The notes beneath the pieces were generated by a model. It searched no databases, was not told the origin of the DNA, and was given only the letters and a program-made list of their open reading frames with translations. This document shows positions 61,201 through 64,000 of a DNA stretch of 64,000 bases, in pieces. Numbering within the stretch: the first letter of the stretch is position 1; every line of letters starts with the position of its first letter. The translations under genes were made by a program, and so were the position numbers. The stretch spans positions 1-64,000 of the forward strand of contig WOGZ01000201.1 of assembly GCA_009733775.1 (NCBI GenBank), written 5' to 3'. This stretch comes from Alectoria sarmentosa. Its lineage: Eukaryota > Ascomycota > Lecanoromycetes > Lecanorales > Parmeliaceae.

Positions 61201-64000
61201 TTTAATATTGTTACCTAAGCCGTTTATTCGTAAAATCGATAAATTTATATTCAATTATTCGAGTGAGAGCATTAATTTTAAAATTTTATAATTTTGAACG
61301 ATAAATGATTTTGATGTTATATTCGAATAATATATCGAGATATTTAATTTAACGACGATTCAAATCACGTTCTTTAACATAATATATAAGATTTTTATAA
61401 TTTATAAATATTTTAATCAAAATATCGATACATTTCAACTCGGGTCGTTAATATTTTAAATATTAAATGATAATAAGTAATTTTTTATCGTAAATTTGAT
61501 AATTGCATTCGATCAAAATCAAGTTTTTATTATAAAAGATTATTAAATATAATACTTTCTCATTATTATATTATAATAATATTTCTTTATTAACATAATC
61601 GAAAAAATTCGTTTTTAAAATTATTTTTTTGAATTTATCAAAATGTCGCAAAATAAAAACTCGTATAACGTTAATTTTTAATTGAATAAAGACTTTTTGA
61701 TAAACGAATAATCATTTATAAATAATATTTTTTTCTATAAAACGAATTATTCATTTAATTATTTTCGAAAAATCTTTTATAGAAATTATAAAAGTCGATA
61801 AAGATTTATATTTATTTTAAATTTATAAATTATGTTCAATCGACGACGATTTATATCTTAATCGAATTTATTCGTAATTTATTAATAAATATTAATAAAC
61901 TTAGAAATTTGATCTTTTATATATAAAATTCGTATTTAAAAATGTTTATTTATAAATCGATCTCTTATAACTTTTAAAGAATTAATCGAATATGTTAAAT
62001 ATGTTTTTTCTTGATTTTGTTATAAATAAAAATATTATTTAAATATATTTAACAAAAGTCATTTAAATACTCGAAGAGAATGTCGTTTATATATTGTTGA
62101 TAGATAATAAAGTTATTTATTAATTTAAATGAAAACACTCGATATTTATATGTTTCAAAAAATGTGATAAATGTAATAAAGTTCTCGCTATCGAAATGCA
62201 TTTAAAATTTATTAAAAGTAACGATAATGTTAAATCGTGTAAAATATTTACAATCTTATATTTTTATTAAAATTTTATTTATTAATAAAATAAAATATCG
62301 ATTTCTTTTGATAATAGCGTTCAATTTTCGATAATTTATATAAAATCGCAAATCTTTATTTGATTTCTCAGCAAATAAAATAAATAAAATAAATAAAGTA
62401 TAATTAAATACGATAAATTCTTTTCTAAAATGTTCGTTTAAATATTTCTTAATTTATTCGAATTTGTGATCTGATAATGAATAAATTCGATTTTTAAATA
62501 ATATATTTTTATTTGCTCTTTTAACAAATTTTAATTTATGATTATAAAAACGATATGAAAATAATACGTTCGCTTATAATTTATTAAAAACATTTATATA
62601 ATTATAATAATTCATAAAGAATTTGCTAAACATTTTTTAAGAAGTGAAAATCTTAACATTATTAATTTGAGCGTTCTTCGATATATATAATTCACAACAT
62701 TTTTTATATTTAATTTCGAAGTCGTATAAACATAATTTATTAATTAATATGCGATTATTTCGTTGCAATTATGATATAATCTCGAAAAACTCATTGAGAA
62801 TATCGTAAATCTTATTCATTATTAAAAAAAAGAGCTTGTTTTTTTTGTTTCGAGTTAAATAATAATAAATCGATACGTCAATTTCAATAATATCGATAAA
62901 ATTAAACTTTTTAATTATCTTTTCTTTAAGTGTCTTAAATATTAATATCGATTTTTTTCTATTTGAGATATCTTTAAAATGATTTATATTAAAATTATTC
63001 TTATTCGATTTATTTTTAATAATAAATTTAAAAAATCGTATAATGATAATAAATAATGTTTTTAATAAAAACGATAAATTCTCAAATGTTAATATCTTAT
63101 TATCATCATATTTATATCATTTAAATATAAATAATATTTTGTTTTTTAACATATCGAATACGACTTTATGCTTATTTATTTATGATTTTTCGAAAATCAA
63201 ATCATATTATTTTAACGAAGCGATAAAAATAAAATAAGATTCTTTTTTATAATCGTATATATTTAAAATAAATAAAAAACAATGAATAATAAATTATTTA
63301 AACAATCGCTCATTATAATCTCGTAATGATTTTGACTTGAAAAGAGAATAAAATTTGATTTGTAAACGTTTATATGTCTTAAATACGATAATTTTATTGA
63401 TGATAATATAAACCTCGATATATTCGCAATTTATAAAAGAATTCGTAAATATTATTTATCGATTTTATAATAATAACGTAGTTGTTATTCGAAAGAAACG
63501 TTATATTAAAAAATTATTTGAAATATCCGCTAAACACACGTTCGTATTACCTTTTATCGTGATTTTAAAAAAAATTAATCTTTTTTCGAATCATTCGAAA
63601 AGTCTTTTAAATCATCGTTATCGTTATTATTTATTTTTATAATATGCATTCGAATAACTTTTTTATTCGATTGAAAGTAATCACGCTTAATGTATTTAAT
63701 TTGATTACAATTATAATATATAAACTTTTTAACATCGATTTCGACTTTAACTTTAATAAATGAAATCGATATAATAAATTTTATAAATGTTATTATAATG
63801 CGAATGATTCTCGTTATTAAAATAATTGATTTTTTTATTAAAAATACAATTTTAAATGTAAATGTTTTAAACTTTTCTTCATATTCAGCACGCTAAATAT
63901 TATTTAATTTTCGTAAATACTTTTTAATAAATGTTAACTCGCTAAAATTTTCATATACGTCTTAATTTTTTCGTAAACCTTTACGAATCTTTAAACGTAA
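61200..64000 (-). mobile_element. Degraded Ty3/gypsy retrotransposon (partial)
   Basis: Minus-strand reading shows gag, then RT, then RNase H in order from the window end. Zinc knuckle at 63718-63677 reads YYNCNQIKYIKRDY, where an intact knuckle would be CxxCx4HxxxxC. RT at about 62099-62019 reads QQYINDILFEYLNDF, then IYLNNIFIYN, where gypsy elements have YLDD; GAC to AAC is a G-to-A change. RNase H at about 61504-61300 reads NYQIYDKKLLIII, RPELK, IFINYKNLIYY, LNRR and IIYRSK, the typical gypsy series. Stops occur where Trp, Gln or Arg codons are expected. The 5' LTR must lie beyond the window. Confidence 0.75.

Larger units (their letters stand above)
53850..64000. repeat. AT-rich island 3 (RIP-degraded retrotransposons)
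   Basis: More than 10 kb of extreme AT content running to the window end. It contains a copia relic (plus strand) and a gypsy relic (minus strand), listed separately. Surviving short ORFs are pieces of these. Most C residues left are in CpG. Confidence 0.85.

Noticed and set aside
63043..63237. Short ORFs surviving in the AT-rich island
   Set aside because: Asn/Ile/Phe-rich products of AT composition inside transposon relics, not genes.

Overview
The window is nuclear DNA of a filamentous ascomycete (Pezizomycotina). The evidence is short introns (about 46-230 bp, mostly 46-100, GT..AG, with CTNAY-like branch points), CT-rich leaders, and families typical of that group: CipC-like protein, 2EXR/F-box-like proteins, a patatin/NB-ARC/ankyrin NLR, a Mnn1-type mannosyltransferase and a fungal L-amino-acid oxidase. 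It alternates GC-balanced gene blocks with three very AT-rich islands (about 18.15-21.12 kb, 32.69-35.77 kb, 53.85-64 kb) that look like transposons mutated by RIP (repeat-induced point mutation).

Block 1 (0-18 kb): a small secreted four-Cys protein, a probably broken gene, a CipC-like stress protein, a GT71 alpha-mannosyltransferase, a MARVEL-like four-helix membrane protein, a small unknown gene, a six-exon secreted protein whose cysteine domain is duplicated in tandem and resembles the first gene, a 2EXR/F-box-like protein, and a decayed F-box gene at the edge of the first island.

Block 2 (21-32.7 kb): a monocarboxylate-type MFS transporter, a serine hydroxymethyltransferase with a predicted mitochondrial presequence, and an FAD L-amino-acid oxidase. 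Together they could serve amino-acid use (inference only). Block 3 (35.8-53.7 kb): a paralogue of the 2EXR-like gene; a seven-exon NLR joining a patatin-like phospholipase, NB-ARC and eight ankyrin repeats; a divergently placed, decayed gene with a fungal N-terminal helical domain and a ubiquitin-like domain; an epoxide hydrolase; two small genes; DAHP synthase (entry to the shikimate pathway); a conserved protein of unknown role; and an F-box ORF whose last codons come from a copia fragment.

The third island holds a Ty1/copia relic on the + strand (zinc knuckle, YVDD reverse transcriptase, 204-bp LTR) followed by a Ty3/gypsy relic on the - strand (zinc knuckle, YLNN in place of YLDD, RNase H). 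The copia LTR recurs in the second island. Comparing a fresh and a mutated stretch of the copia element shows almost pure C-to-T/G-to-A change with the CpG sites kept. Most genes were assembled by hand from several exons; exon limits are predictions from splice signals and reading frame.
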